A program made the translations under genes and the position numbers. Below are positions 42,748 through 50,958 of a stretch of 64,000 nt of DNA, in pieces. The stretch's first letter is position 1, and the number at the start of each line of letters is the position of its first letter. The notes under the pieces are model-generated. The model had not been told where the DNA came from and made no database searches. It was given only the letters and a program-made list of their open reading frames with translations. Origin of the DNA: RCIO01 sp035555795 (GTDB lineage: Bacteria > Pseudomonadota > Alphaproteobacteria > Rhizobiales > Rhizobiaceae); NCBI GenBank assembly GCA_035555795.1, contig DATMGE010000077.1, forward strand, positions 23,045-87,044, given 5' to 3'.

Positions 42748-43460
42748 GCGGCCGCCCGTGCGGAAAAGGCAGAGACGTCGATGATGCGCGTCGCGACAGC
42801 CTCGCGCACGGGAATGTCGTGGAAGATGCCGAGGATCGCCGTGCCGACCGCCAGTTTCTCGCCGATCATGCTGACCACGACGTCGCGGTTTGCGGCATCG
42901 AGCGATGCAGTGGGCTCGTCGAGCAGCAGGACCGGGTGATCCGTGATGAAGCCGCGCGCGATGTTGACCCGCTGCTTCTCGCCGCCCGAGAAGGTGGCCG
43001 GCGGCAGGCTGAACAAGGCGGAGGGCAGGTTCAGCCGCTCCAGCATTTCGGCGGCGCGCTTCGTCGCCTGTCCGCGATCCGCGCCCCGCGCCACCAGCGG
43101 TTCGGCAACGACGTCGAGCGCCGAGACGCGCGGCACGGCGCGCAGGAACTGGCTGACATAGCCGATGGAATCGCGGCGCAGGTCGAGCACCATCCGCGGT
43201 TCGCCGATGGCGAGGTCGGCCATCTCGCCGCTATGCCGGTCGCGCACCAGAATCTGGCCGGCATCGACGGCGTAGTTGCCGTAGACCATGCGCAGGATGG
43301 AGGACTTCCCCACGCCGGACGGTCCGCCGAGCACGACGCATTCGCCCGGCCGCACATCGAAGGTGACATTGGCGACCACCGGCAAGCGGAGGCCGTCGCG
43401 CAGATGCATGGTGAAGGATTTCGCCACGCCGCCCACGGAAAGGAGTGCATCGGTCGTCAT
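42744..43460 (-). CDS. phnL: C-P lyase complex ATPase-like subunit PhnL
   Basis: A 238-residue ABC-type protein with Walker A GGPSGVGKSS, signature FSGGEKQRVNIARGF and Walker B LLLDEPTASLD, and the switch HDIPVREA. PhnL assists PhnGHI in forming ribose 1-phosphonate triphosphate or cycling the core complex; it is not a transporter. It begins 1 bp after phnK and overlaps the acetyltransferase by 4 bp. Confidence 0.94.
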   Translation of the reverse strand: MTTDALLSVGGVAKSFTMHLRDGLRLPVVANVTFDVRPGECVVLGGPSGVGKSSILRMVYGNYAVDAGQILVRDRHSGEMADLAIGEPRMVLDLRRDSIGYVSQFLRAVPRVSALDVVAEPLVARGADRGQATKRAAEMLERLNLPSALFSLPPATFSGGEKQRVNIARGFITDHPVLLLDEPTASLDAANRDVVVSMIGEKLAVGTAILGIFHDIPVREAVATRIIDVSAFSARAAA

Positions 43461-43461
43461 C

Positions 43462-44238
43462 TCAGCTCTCCGGGATCGAGGCGACGAGAAGCTGCGTGTA
43501 GGGGTGGAGCGGATCGTCCAGCACCCTGTCGGTCAGGCCCTGCTCGACGATGCGTCCGTCCTTCATGACGATCATGCGCTGCGACAGGAGGCGGGCCACC
43601 GCGAGATCGTGGGTGACGATGACGACCGCAAGTTCGAGCTCGGCGACCAGCATGCGCAGCAGGTCGAGAACCCGCGCCTGCACCGAGACATCCAGGCCGC
43701 CGGTCGGTTCGTCCATGAAGATCAGCCGCGGATGCGTCACCAGGTTGCGGGCGATCTGCAGGCGCTGGCGCATGCCGCCGGAAAAGGCGACCGGCTTGTC
43801 GTCGATGCGGATCGCCGCGATCTCGACGCGCTCGAGCCAGTCCGACGCGGTCTGCCTTATGTCGCCATAGTGGCGCTGGCCCACCGCCATCAGCCGCTCG
43901 CTGACATTGGCGCCGGCCGATACGCGCATACGCAGTCCGTCGGCGGGGTTCTGGTGGACGAAGCCCCAGTCGGTGCGCATCAGGAACCGGCGTTCAGCCT
44001 CGCCCAGCTCGTTCAGGTCGGGAAAGCGCCCATCGCGCATGCGATAGCGGATTTCGCCGCCACTGCGTTCCATCCGGGCGGAGATGCAGTTGAGCATCGT
44101 CGTCTTGCCGGAGCCGGACTCGCCGACGATGGCGACGACCTCGCCCGGCCAAACGTCGAAGGAGATGTCCGTGCAGCCGATGAAACTGCCATAGCGGCGT
44201 TCGAGATTGCGAACGGAGAGAATGGGTTCGCTGCTCAT
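43462..44238 (-). CDS. phnK: C-P lyase complex ATPase-like subunit PhnK
   Basis: A 258-residue ABC-type protein: Walker A GESGSGKTT, Q-loop WGFVHQNPADGLRMRV, signature FSGGMRQRLQIARNL, Walker B LIFMDEPTGGLD, switch His VTHDLAVA. PhnK docks as a dimer on the PhnGHIJ core near PhnJ. The ATG at 44238 overlaps the phnJ stop by 4 bp. Confidence 0.94.
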   Translation of the reverse strand: MSSEPILSVRNLERRYGSFIGCTDISFDVWPGEVVAIVGESGSGKTTMLNCISARMERSGGEIRYRMRDGRFPDLNELGEAERRFLMRTDWGFVHQNPADGLRMRVSAGANVSERLMAVGQRHYGDIRQTASDWLERVEIAAIRIDDKPVAFSGGMRQRLQIARNLVTHPRLIFMDEPTGGLDVSVQARVLDLLRMLVAELELAVVIVTHDLAVARLLSQRMIVMKDGRIVEQGLTDRVLDDPLHPYTQLLVASIPES

Positions 44239-45134
44239 TCGGCGGCCTCCGGGCTGGTGGCATGGCCATGCTGCGGCAGGCCCTTGCCCTGATGTCCGGC
44301 GGCGCGGCGCGTCTCGCAGTGGTCGGTGTCGGAGCAGACGAACATACGCCCGCCCCGGTCGTCCGTGACCACCTCGTCGAGATAGACTCCGGATGCGTCG
44401 CACAGGGCGCAATGCGCGGTGAATGTCTGGACCTGGAACGGGTGGTCCTCGAAATCGAGGCTTGCGACCTCCGTGAAGGGCGGCAGCGCATAGATGCGCT
44501 TTTCGCGGCCCGCGCCGAAGAGCTGCAGGGCCGGCGAGCGGTGCATCTTGGGATTGTCGAATTTCGGGATGGGCGAGGGGTCCATCACATAGCGGCCCTC
44601 GACCTTCACCGGATAGGCATAGGTCGTGGCGATATGGCCGTGCTGCGCGATGTCCTCATAGAGCTTGACGTGGATCAGCCCGTATTCTTCCAGCCCGTGC
44701 ATGATGCGCGTCTCGGTCTCGCGCGGCTCGAGGAAGCGCAGGGGTTCGGGGATCGGCACCTGATAGACGATGATCTGGCCTGCATTCAGGGGCGTCTCGG
44801 GAATGCGGTGCCGGGTCTGGATGATCGTCGCTTCGTCCGTCCGTGTCGTGGTGGCGACATTGGCGACCTTGGCGAAGAAGGCGCGGATGGAGACGGCGTT
44901 CGTCGTGTCGTCGGCGCCCTGGTCGATGACCTTCAGCACGTCGTCCGGCCCAAGGACCGAGGCGGTGACCTGCACGCCGCCCGTGCCCCAGCCATAGGGC
45001 ATCGGCATTTCCCGGCTGGCGAATGGCACCTGATAGCCGGGAATGGCGACCGCCTTGAGGATGGCGCGGCGGATCATCCGCTTCGTCTGCTCGTCCAGAT
45101 AGGCGAAGTTGTAGGTGGGGAGCGCGCCGGTCAT
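44235..45134 (-). CDS. phnJ: Carbon-phosphorus lyase catalytic subunit PhnJ (radical SAM)
   Basis: Cleaves the C-P bond of 5-phosphoribosyl 1-alkylphosphonate using a [4Fe-4S] cluster and SAM. The 299-residue protein has cysteines C242, C245, C267 and C273 (HCALC; FVCSDTDHC) and the radical glycine G33 (IPGYQVPF), each exactly one residue after the E. coli positions. A ~20-residue tail extends past the usual end. The ATG at 45134 overlaps the phnI stop by 4 bp. Confidence 0.96.
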   Translation of the reverse strand: MTGALPTYNFAYLDEQTKRMIRRAILKAVAIPGYQVPFASREMPMPYGWGTGGVQVTASVLGPDDVLKVIDQGADDTTNAVSIRAFFAKVANVATTTRTDEATIIQTRHRIPETPLNAGQIIVYQVPIPEPLRFLEPRETETRIMHGLEEYGLIHVKLYEDIAQHGHIATTYAYPVKVEGRYVMDPSPIPKFDNPKMHRSPALQLFGAGREKRIYALPPFTEVASLDFEDHPFQVQTFTAHCALCDASGVYLDEVVTDDRGGRMFVCSDTDHCETRRAAGHQGKGLPQHGHATSPEAAE

Positions 45135-46231
45135 TCCGCTGCCTCGCTCAGGGATGTGTGGTCTTCTTCCGCCTTCGCTTCGTTCCGCAGCGTGCGCAGC
45201 AGGTCGAGCTCGGCCTGGAAGTCGACATAATGCGGCAGCTTCAGGTGCTCGACGAAGCCGGTCGCCTGCACATTGTCGCAATGTTCCAGCACGAATTCCT
45301 CGTCCTGCGCCGGGGCGAGGCGCTGTTCGTCGAACTCGTCGGCGCGCAGCGCCCGGTCGACCAGGCTGACCGCCATCGCCTTGCGTTCCGACTGGCCGAA
45401 GACGAGGCCGTAGCCGCGGGTGAAGCGCGGCTCGCCGCCCGCCACATCCTTGAACTGGGACACCATCTGGCATTCGGTGACGCGGACGCCGCCGACATTC
45501 ACCGCGAAACCGAGCTCGGGAATGTCGATCTCGACATCGACCAGCCCGATGCGGATTTCACCGACGAAAGGATGGGTGCGGCCATAGCCGCGCTGCGTCG
45601 AATAGCCGAGCGCCAGCAGGAAGCCTTCGTCGCCGCGCGCCAGCGCCTGCAGGCGAAGATCGCGCCCGACCGGATATTCGATCGGCTCGCGGGTCAGGTC
45701 GGCCGGTTCGGCGTCGCCTGGGATATCAGGCTCGATCAGGCCCTGTCCGTCGAGAATGTCCGTCACGCGCGGGCAGCCGCTTTCGTCCGGCCTTTCGCGG
45801 CGGAGCGCCTCATCCACCGGCCCGTCGCCCGCCATGGCCGGATCGATCAGGCGATGCGTGTAGTCGAAGGTGGGGCCGAGCAGCTGGCCGCCCGGAATAT
45901 CCTTGAAGGTTGCCGAAATGCGCCGCTCGATCTGCATCGCATTGGTGTCGAGGGGGCGCGCATTGCCGAAGCGGGGCAGGGTGGTGCGATAGGCACGCAG
46001 CAGGAAGATCGCCTCGATCAGGTCGCCGCGCGCCTGGCGCACGGCCATCGCCGCGAGCTGCGGATCATAAAGCGAGCCTTCCGCCATGACGCGGTCCACC
46101 GCGAGCGACAGCTGGCCGGCGATCTGGTCGAGCGACAGCGCCGGAACGTCGCGGTCGCCGCGCCGCCGGTCGGCCATCAGCCGATGGGCATTGGCGATCG
46201 CCGCTTCGCCGCCCTTTACCGCAACATACAT
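45131..46231 (-). CDS. phnI: C-P lyase complex subunit PhnI
   Basis: The 366-residue nucleosidase-like subunit works with PhnG, H and L to displace adenine from ATP with phosphonate. Family features: MYVAVKGGEAAIANAH start, LLRAYRTTLPRFG, GGQLLGPTFDYTHRLIDP, LALGYSTQRGYGRTHPFVGEIR, and EHLKLPHYVDFQAELDLLR at the C-terminus. It lies 3 bp after phnH and is coupled to phnJ. Confidence 0.95.
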   Translation of the reverse strand: MYVAVKGGEAAIANAHRLMADRRRGDRDVPALSLDQIAGQLSLAVDRVMAEGSLYDPQLAAMAVRQARGDLIEAIFLLRAYRTTLPRFGNARPLDTNAMQIERRISATFKDIPGGQLLGPTFDYTHRLIDPAMAGDGPVDEALRRERPDESGCPRVTDILDGQGLIEPDIPGDAEPADLTREPIEYPVGRDLRLQALARGDEGFLLALGYSTQRGYGRTHPFVGEIRIGLVDVEIDIPELGFAVNVGGVRVTECQMVSQFKDVAGGEPRFTRGYGLVFGQSERKAMAVSLVDRALRADEFDEQRLAPAQDEEFVLEHCDNVQATGFVEHLKLPHYVDFQAELDLLRTLRNEAKAEEDHTSLSEAAE

Positions 46232-46234
46232 GGC

Positions 46235-46837
46235 TCAAGCCTCCGTGATGCGGGTGGTCCGCGGCAGCGCCATCGCCTGAGGCCCGCAGACGAGCAGCAG
46301 GTCGAAGCCGAGCGGGAAGCGCGCACGGTTCTGCGCCATCGCCGGGACGAAGCCGTCCGGCAGGCCGGCAGGGGAAATCGCGGCGGTCGTCTCTATTCCC
46401 GGTCCGGCAAGCAGGAGCGTTGGGCCGCCTGCGAGGCTTTCGACCGGCAGCAGCAACGTTGCCGAGCGATCCGGATAGGACGACGTGCCGATGGCGAAAC
46501 GCGGCCAGTTTTCGACCGGACTGCGCGGCGCCAGAACCGCGAACGCGGCGCGGCCCGCATTGTCGGTGACGGGCGCGCCGGTGTGGAAGGCCAGCCATCC
46601 GGATGCGTCCCCGGCATCTTCCTCGAAGAAGACCGGCGTATCGTAATCCGCCAATGCGGCGAGGAAGGCGGCCGATGCCGGCATCAGCGGAGCCGGTGCG
46701 CGCGCCATGTCGCCGATATCGACCATCCTGCCGGGATTGGCGAATGCATCCAGCATGTTGCGGAAAACCGCCTGCGAGCCGAGGACCGGTTCCGCGAGCC
46801 CGCCCTCATAGATCGCCTGGGAGCCGGGATGCGTCAT
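46235..46837 (-). CDS. phnH: C-P lyase complex subunit PhnH
   Basis: The 200-residue structural subunit of the PhnGHIJ core, with a PLP-transferase-like fold lacking the active site. The GSQAVFRNMLDAFANPGRM N-terminus and FPLGFDLLLVCGPQAMALPRTT C-terminus are family marks. The ATG at 46837 shares one base with the phnG stop (TGATG). Confidence 0.93.
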   Translation of the reverse strand: MTHPGSQAIYEGGLAEPVLGSQAVFRNMLDAFANPGRMVDIGDMARAPAPLMPASAAFLAALADYDTPVFFEEDAGDASGWLAFHTGAPVTDNAGRAAFAVLAPRSPVENWPRFAIGTSSYPDRSATLLLPVESLAGGPTLLLAGPGIETTAAISPAGLPDGFVPAMAQNRARFPLGFDLLLVCGPQAMALPRTTRITEA

Positions 46838-47301
46838 CAGTCTTCTCCCCGGACCATGGTGAAGAAGTCGACGCGCGTGGCTTCGGTCTCTTCCGCGCGG
46901 CGTTTGCGGCTCGCGGAGAGCGCTGCGAGGGCAGGAGCCACGAAGGTGGCTTCGATACGGTCCTGCCAGTCGTCCCGCTGCGCGAGCGCGTCGAGATGGG
47001 CGACGATCCGCGACTTTTCCACGTCGCGGCCGAGAATGACGGAATGACCGACCTCGCCGCTGGCGAGCCTCACCGTCGCGCGCGTCACCGTCGCCTCGCC
47101 GAGATTGAACGGAGCGCCGCCGCCGCCGATGCGTCCGCGCAGCATCACCATGCCGATCTCCGGGCCGCGCACCGCGATGGCCGCCGGCAGATCGTCGCCA
47201 AGCGCGGCATAGTCCCGGGCGAGGCACGCGGCATCCGCCGAAGCGAGCGCGTCCAGCGTGCGCTTCCGGTCGGTGGGGTTTCTTGGGATTGGAGCGCTCA
47301 T
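46837..47301 (-). CDS. phnG: C-P lyase complex subunit PhnG
   Basis: The 154-residue core subunit, with the family segments GPEIGMVMLRGRIGGGGAPFNLGEATVTRATVRL and GHSVILGRDVEKSRIVA. First gene of phnGHIJKL. No ribosome site is seen before the ATG: the preceding bases are the repeated operator-like TAGACAA sequence, and a TATAGA box 12 nt upstream would make the message almost leaderless. It is divergent from phnF. Confidence 0.93.
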   Translation of the reverse strand: MSAPIPRNPTDRKRTLDALASADAACLARDYAALGDDLPAAIAVRGPEIGMVMLRGRIGGGGAPFNLGEATVTRATVRLASGEVGHSVILGRDVEKSRIVAHLDALAQRDDWQDRIEATFVAPALAALSASRKRRAEETEATRVDFFTMVRGED

Positions 47302-47321
47302 TTGTCTATTTGTCTATACAA
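47302..47321. promoter_or_regulatory. Candidate PhnF operator directly upstream of phnG
   Basis: TTGTCTATACAA (47310-47321) differs by two symmetric bases from TGGTCTATACCA, the known mycobacterial PhnF site read on this strand. An extra half-site TTGTCTAT lies at 47302-47309. It covers the phnG -10/start region, so a bound repressor would block transcription. Confidence 0.65.
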
Positions 47322-47353
47322 TTCATCCTTTTTATGGTTTTACCGTGTGGCCG

Positions 47354-47371
47354 ATGACGGCTTCATGACGG
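47354..47371 (-). promoter_or_regulatory. Candidate PHO box in the phnG-phnF intergenic region
   Basis: On the minus strand CCGTCAT-GAAG-CCGTCAT is a direct repeat with 11-bp period, one base per half from the PHO consensus CTGTCAT. It would place phnG (and perhaps phnF) under PhoB control. It lies ~35 bp from the presumed -10, farther than usual. Confidence 0.5.
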
Positions 47372-47393
47372 TTCGGATGATTCTGCGGGACAA

Positions 47394-48119
47394 ATGATGG
47401 ATGTGAGCGATGGGGTGACGCGCTGGCGGCGCGTGGCCGACGATATTCGCAGCCGGATCGCGGAGGGGACGATTGCCGACCTTCTCCCGCCCGAAATGGA
47501 GCTCGCCGGCCGCTACGGCGTCAATCGCCATACGGTCCGCCGCGCCATCGCGGCGCTGTCGGCCGAAGGCCTGCTGCGCGCGGAGCGGGGGCGCGGAACC
47601 TTCGTCAATGAGCGGCCGGGCAGGATCGTCTATCCGATCGGCGCGAGGACGCGGTTTTCCGAGAACATGCTGCGGCAGTCGATCGAGCCGTCCGGCAGGC
47701 TGATCCGTTCCGACCGCGTGGCTGCCGATGCGACGCTTGCGGCAGTCCTGCAATGCCGGGTCGGTACGCCGCTGCATCGGCTGGAACGTCTTTCGGTGGC
47801 GGACGGATTGCCCCTGTCCGGCTCGACCTCGCACCTCTCCGCGGAGCGGTTCCCCGGCATCATCGATGCCTATGCGGAGACGGGATCGATCACGGAAGCG
47901 CTGAAGCGCGAGGGCGTGTCCGACTACCGCCGCGCTGAAACCCGGCTTTCCGCGGAACGGGTATCGGCACGGGACGCCGACCTGCTCAGCTGCGCGCCGG
48001 ATGCGATCGTCCTTGTCAGCAAGGCTGTCGACATCGACCTCGAGGGCCGCCCGATCCACGCCGTCCGCACCAGGTTCCTTGCCGACAGGATGGAACTGGT
48101 CATCAGCGCCGAGGGGTAG
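47394..48119 (+). CDS. phnF: GntR/HutC-family regulator PhnF
   Basis: A 241-residue repressor with an N-terminal winged helix (RRVADDIRSRIAEG...MELAGRYGVNRHTVRRAIAAL) and a UTRA effector domain (residues ~90-235). In the family PhnF represses the phosphonate genes until a phosphonate or phosphate signal is bound. It is divergent from phnG, with the operator-like TTGTCTATACAA in between. Confidence 0.92.
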   Translation: MMDVSDGVTRWRRVADDIRSRIAEGTIADLLPPEMELAGRYGVNRHTVRRAIAALSAEGLLRAERGRGTFVNERPGRIVYPIGARTRFSENMLRQSIEPSGRLIRSDRVAADATLAAVLQCRVGTPLHRLERLSVADGLPLSGSTSHLSAERFPGIIDAYAETGSITEALKREGVSDYRRAETRLSAERVSARDADLLSCAPDAIVLVSKAVDIDLEGRPIHAVRTRFLADRMELVISAEG

Positions 48120-48281
48120 ATCGTGGGGGATTCCGGGATCGCATCAATGGACAGGTAACCATAGCAGGGCCGGGTACATGAAAGCGTGAAGATGATGGCT
48201 AAGATTGTGGGTACACGAATCAAGCGCTGTATATTTGCCTGACGTTTGATGGATGGCACCGACTTGCCGAGGGGGCTTTCG

Positions 48282-49310
48282 ATGCATGCATTGACCAAAA
48301 CTGCCTCGCCGGAAACGCTCTACCCCGGCTGTTCCGTGATGGTACCCGATGCCGATATCCCACTTGGTGGGCTGGAGCCGCCTTTTGAAACTTTCACCAG
48401 AGAAAAATGTTCGGCGGCTGCAGGTGCCTCGGTTGACCTTGTAATTCAATCTGCGGCGCAACTGCTTGTTCGGCCTATCGACGATGCAATCCGGAGCACG
48501 CTCACATTGCTCGGGGAGCATTCGCTGGCCGACCGGGCCTGGATGTTCGAATATGACTCTCGTGGTCTCTTTATACACAATACGCATGAATGGACCTGCG
48601 GCGAGGCAACCCCGCATGTCGAAGACCTCCAGGGCATGTCGATAGCCATGATTGGCTGGCTTCATCGATCGCTGATCGAGGGGTTGGCAGTCATGATAAA
48701 CGATGTCGACCGACTCCCCCGGATCGCCCGCCGGATGCAGGTCGAAATGCAGCGGCAGAAAGACCTCAGCGTGCTTTGCGTACCTGTATTCCACGACGGA
48801 AGGCTGCGTGCCTGTATCGGCTTTGATGCAACCCAACGTCATCGGCGATGGGATGAGGTGACGATCGGTACGCTTTTCCATTGCGCGGAACTGATCTCTG
48901 TCGCCCGCTATCGTGGTTCCGAGAGGGAAGAGTACCTTCAGAAGGCCAAACCCGACCGCCCGTCTCATGCGCCGATCATCCACCTTCAGGTTCGGAACGG
49001 CACGCGTGGTGTTTCGGTCGACAGCATATTGGGAGTACGTTCATCCCATAGCTATACGGAAGTGTGGTGCGCCGATGGCTCTGTCATCGTCGACCATCGA
49101 CCCATCCACGTCTGGTTCCGTATGCTTCCGGCCATGGATTTCATCCAGATTCATCGGACGGCCGCAATCCATCTCTCGCATGTCGAGCGTTTGGATCGCA
49201 AAGCTGGCCGTACCGGGTCGGGTTGGAACGCCTACCTTCGTGGCGAGGACAAACCCTGGTCAGTCTCACGCCCCTATCGGCAAGCCCTGCGCACAAAACT
49301 CGGCGTGTAG
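48282..49310 (+). CDS. GAF-LytTR regulator
   Basis: About 342 residues. Residues ~45-205 resemble a GAF sensor domain (AWMFEYDSRGLFIHNTHEW, LSVLCVPVFHDGRLRACIGFDA); residues ~235-340 are a LytTR DNA-binding domain (SHSYTEVWCADGSVIV, FIQIHRTAAIHLSHVERLDR). It would bind DNA in response to a small ligand or redox signal. The start at 48282 has a G-rich site upstream; 48249 is an alternative. Base composition is more A/T-rich than the phn genes. It is convergent with the serine hydrolase gene; GAF-LytTR fusions are uncommon. Confidence 0.8.
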   Translation: MHALTKTASPETLYPGCSVMVPDADIPLGGLEPPFETFTREKCSAAAGASVDLVIQSAAQLLVRPIDDAIRSTLTLLGEHSLADRAWMFEYDSRGLFIHNTHEWTCGEATPHVEDLQGMSIAMIGWLHRSLIEGLAVMINDVDRLPRIARRMQVEMQRQKDLSVLCVPVFHDGRLRACIGFDATQRHRRWDEVTIGTLFHCAELISVARYRGSEREEYLQKAKPDRPSHAPIIHLQVRNGTRGVSVDSILGVRSSHSYTEVWCADGSVIVDHRPIHVWFRMLPAMDFIQIHRTAAIHLSHVERLDRKAGRTGSGWNAYLRGEDKPWSVSRPYRQALRTKLGV

Positions 49311-49329
49311 CCCGGCTCTGCTCGACGCA

Positions 49330-50937
49330 TTAGCGGTCCCATGTACCCAGTCCCGCATCATTGAAAAGGTCGGCGGTGAACCCACTCGTCTTGGCGTCGG
49401 TTGCCTTGAAGCTGACCGACCCGAGCGACCCCTTGGCCATACCTTCGCCGGCAGGCGCCATCGCGAAAGTGTCACCGTCCCAGTGCTGGAGTGGAAACAC
49501 GAGTTTTTTAGGACCGAGCACAAGAGCAAGCCCGCCACCGTCGCGTTTGATTTCAGCGCTGCCGTAATAGGGGTTGGCATAGGTGCCTATATACGCATCA
49601 AGCTTATTGGCTGGCGACGCAGAGGCCGGCGGGCTCTGGCCAACGAGATCGCCCCGTGGCGCGAGTATGCCCGCGAAAGCGGTGTGGTAGGTGTCGAACC
49701 AGTCGCGGGTCGGCTGACCGTACAGAGCGGTGTCAACGAACTGCGTGACTATGGCTTCCGTGGCGCCAACCGGCGCACCATTGGTCAGAACAATGATGCC
49801 GAGGTCGGCCGAGGGCACGATCTTAAAGCTGGTGCTGGCGCCGAGGACGAACGCGCCCGAATGCCCCATCGACGTCCGGCCATTGGCTTCAACATTGACG
49901 TTAAAGCCGTAGCCATAAAATCCTGATCGCGCGTCCATTTGCTGAGCACGTGCCGAGAAGGATTGTGCAGTCAATGCCGGTTGAATGGCTTCGGGCGTGA
50001 ACAATGCTTTGCCATCGCGCGTGCCGCCCGCCAGCAACAGCTTCAACCATTCGGCCATGTCGACAACATTGGATGACAGGCTGCCGGCAGGTGCTTGGGC
50101 TTGCACGTTCAAGCTGTAGAGTGGTTGAAAGCGGCCATCTTCGAAAGCGTGAAGCTCGGCGCGATTTGATTGTGAGAGCAGGTCCTCGTAGGCGTAGCTG
50201 GTGGCCGTCATGCCGAGTGGCTGGAACAGCAGCTCATTGGCTAATGTTTCCCAGCCGGTATTGGCTGCGGCTGCCACCGCCTCGCCGGCGATTGTCGTCC
50301 CGAAATTGGCATAGGCATATGAAGTGCGGAAAGCCCCGAGCGGGAGCTGCGCCAGCCGTTCGATGATCGTTGCCCTGTCGAAGCCAAGTTCTTCCAGATC
50401 GTCGCCCGCTTCATGCGGCAGCCCTGACCGGTGAGAGAAAAGATCGCCGATCGTTGCATGTGATGTCACATAGGCATCGTTCAGCTTGAAGGCGGGCAGA
50501 TATTTGACGATCGGGTCGTCCCAGCGGGCCGCGCCTTTTGCGATCTGTATTGCTGCGACGGTGGCTGAAACGGATTTCGATATGGAGGCGAGCTGAAAGA
50601 CCGTTTCGGGCTCGACAGGCAGGTTCTTGCCCAATTCACGAACACCGAAACCGCGCGAGAAAACGGTCTCTCCACGATGTACGACGGCGACAGCCAGGCC
50701 AGGGACACCGCTGCGCCGCATGATCTCATCGACGGTAGCCGGCAAGGCATCAAGCGCATGCTGGACGCCATCGGTCTCAAGTGCAATCGCGTCTGCTGGA
50801 GGAAATTCACCGACCTCGACCTGCGGGGACCCCGCCGCCGAAGGCCCGCTTGCATGGAGAAGCAAGACCAGACACCAGCAGAAAAGCGGGATCAGCAGGG
50901 GGAAACGTTGTATTCTTGCGTTTGCTGCAATCTTCAT
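49330..50937 (-). CDS. Exported serine hydrolase of the class C beta-lactamase / penicillin-binding family
   Basis: The 535-residue protein has a signal peptide (FPLLIPLFCWCLVLLLHASGPSAAG), the catalytic SISK (Ser118/Lys121), the YAN motif (Tyr209) and HSG (360-362, equivalent to KTG), then a DUF3471-like C-terminal domain of ~120 residues. Family members include D-aminopeptidases, esterases and beta-lactamases; HSG in place of KTG favours an esterase or peptidase. It lies 21 bp downstream of the cytochrome gene on the same strand, so the two may be cotranscribed. Confidence 0.88.
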   Translation of the reverse strand: MKIAANARIQRFPLLIPLFCWCLVLLLHASGPSAAGSPQVEVGEFPPADAIALETDGVQHALDALPATVDEIMRRSGVPGLAVAVVHRGETVFSRGFGVRELGKNLPVEPETVFQLASISKSVSATVAAIQIAKGAARWDDPIVKYLPAFKLNDAYVTSHATIGDLFSHRSGLPHEAGDDLEELGFDRATIIERLAQLPLGAFRTSYAYANFGTTIAGEAVAAAANTGWETLANELLFQPLGMTATSYAYEDLLSQSNRAELHAFEDGRFQPLYSLNVQAQAPAGSLSSNVVDMAEWLKLLLAGGTRDGKALFTPEAIQPALTAQSFSARAQQMDARSGFYGYGFNVNVEANGRTSMGHSGAFVLGASTSFKIVPSADLGIIVLTNGAPVGATEAIVTQFVDTALYGQPTRDWFDTYHTAFAGILAPRGDLVGQSPPASASPANKLDAYIGTYANPYYGSAEIKRDGGGLALVLGPKKLVFPLQHWDGDTFAMAPAGEGMAKGSLGSVSFKATDAKTSGFTADLFNDAGLGTWDR

Positions 50938-50958
50938 GATCTGCGTCTTGTCCTTGAT

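Noticed and set aside
45158..47047. 629-codon plus-strand frame across phnI/phnH
   Set aside because: Antisense shadow of well-recognised C-P lyase genes.
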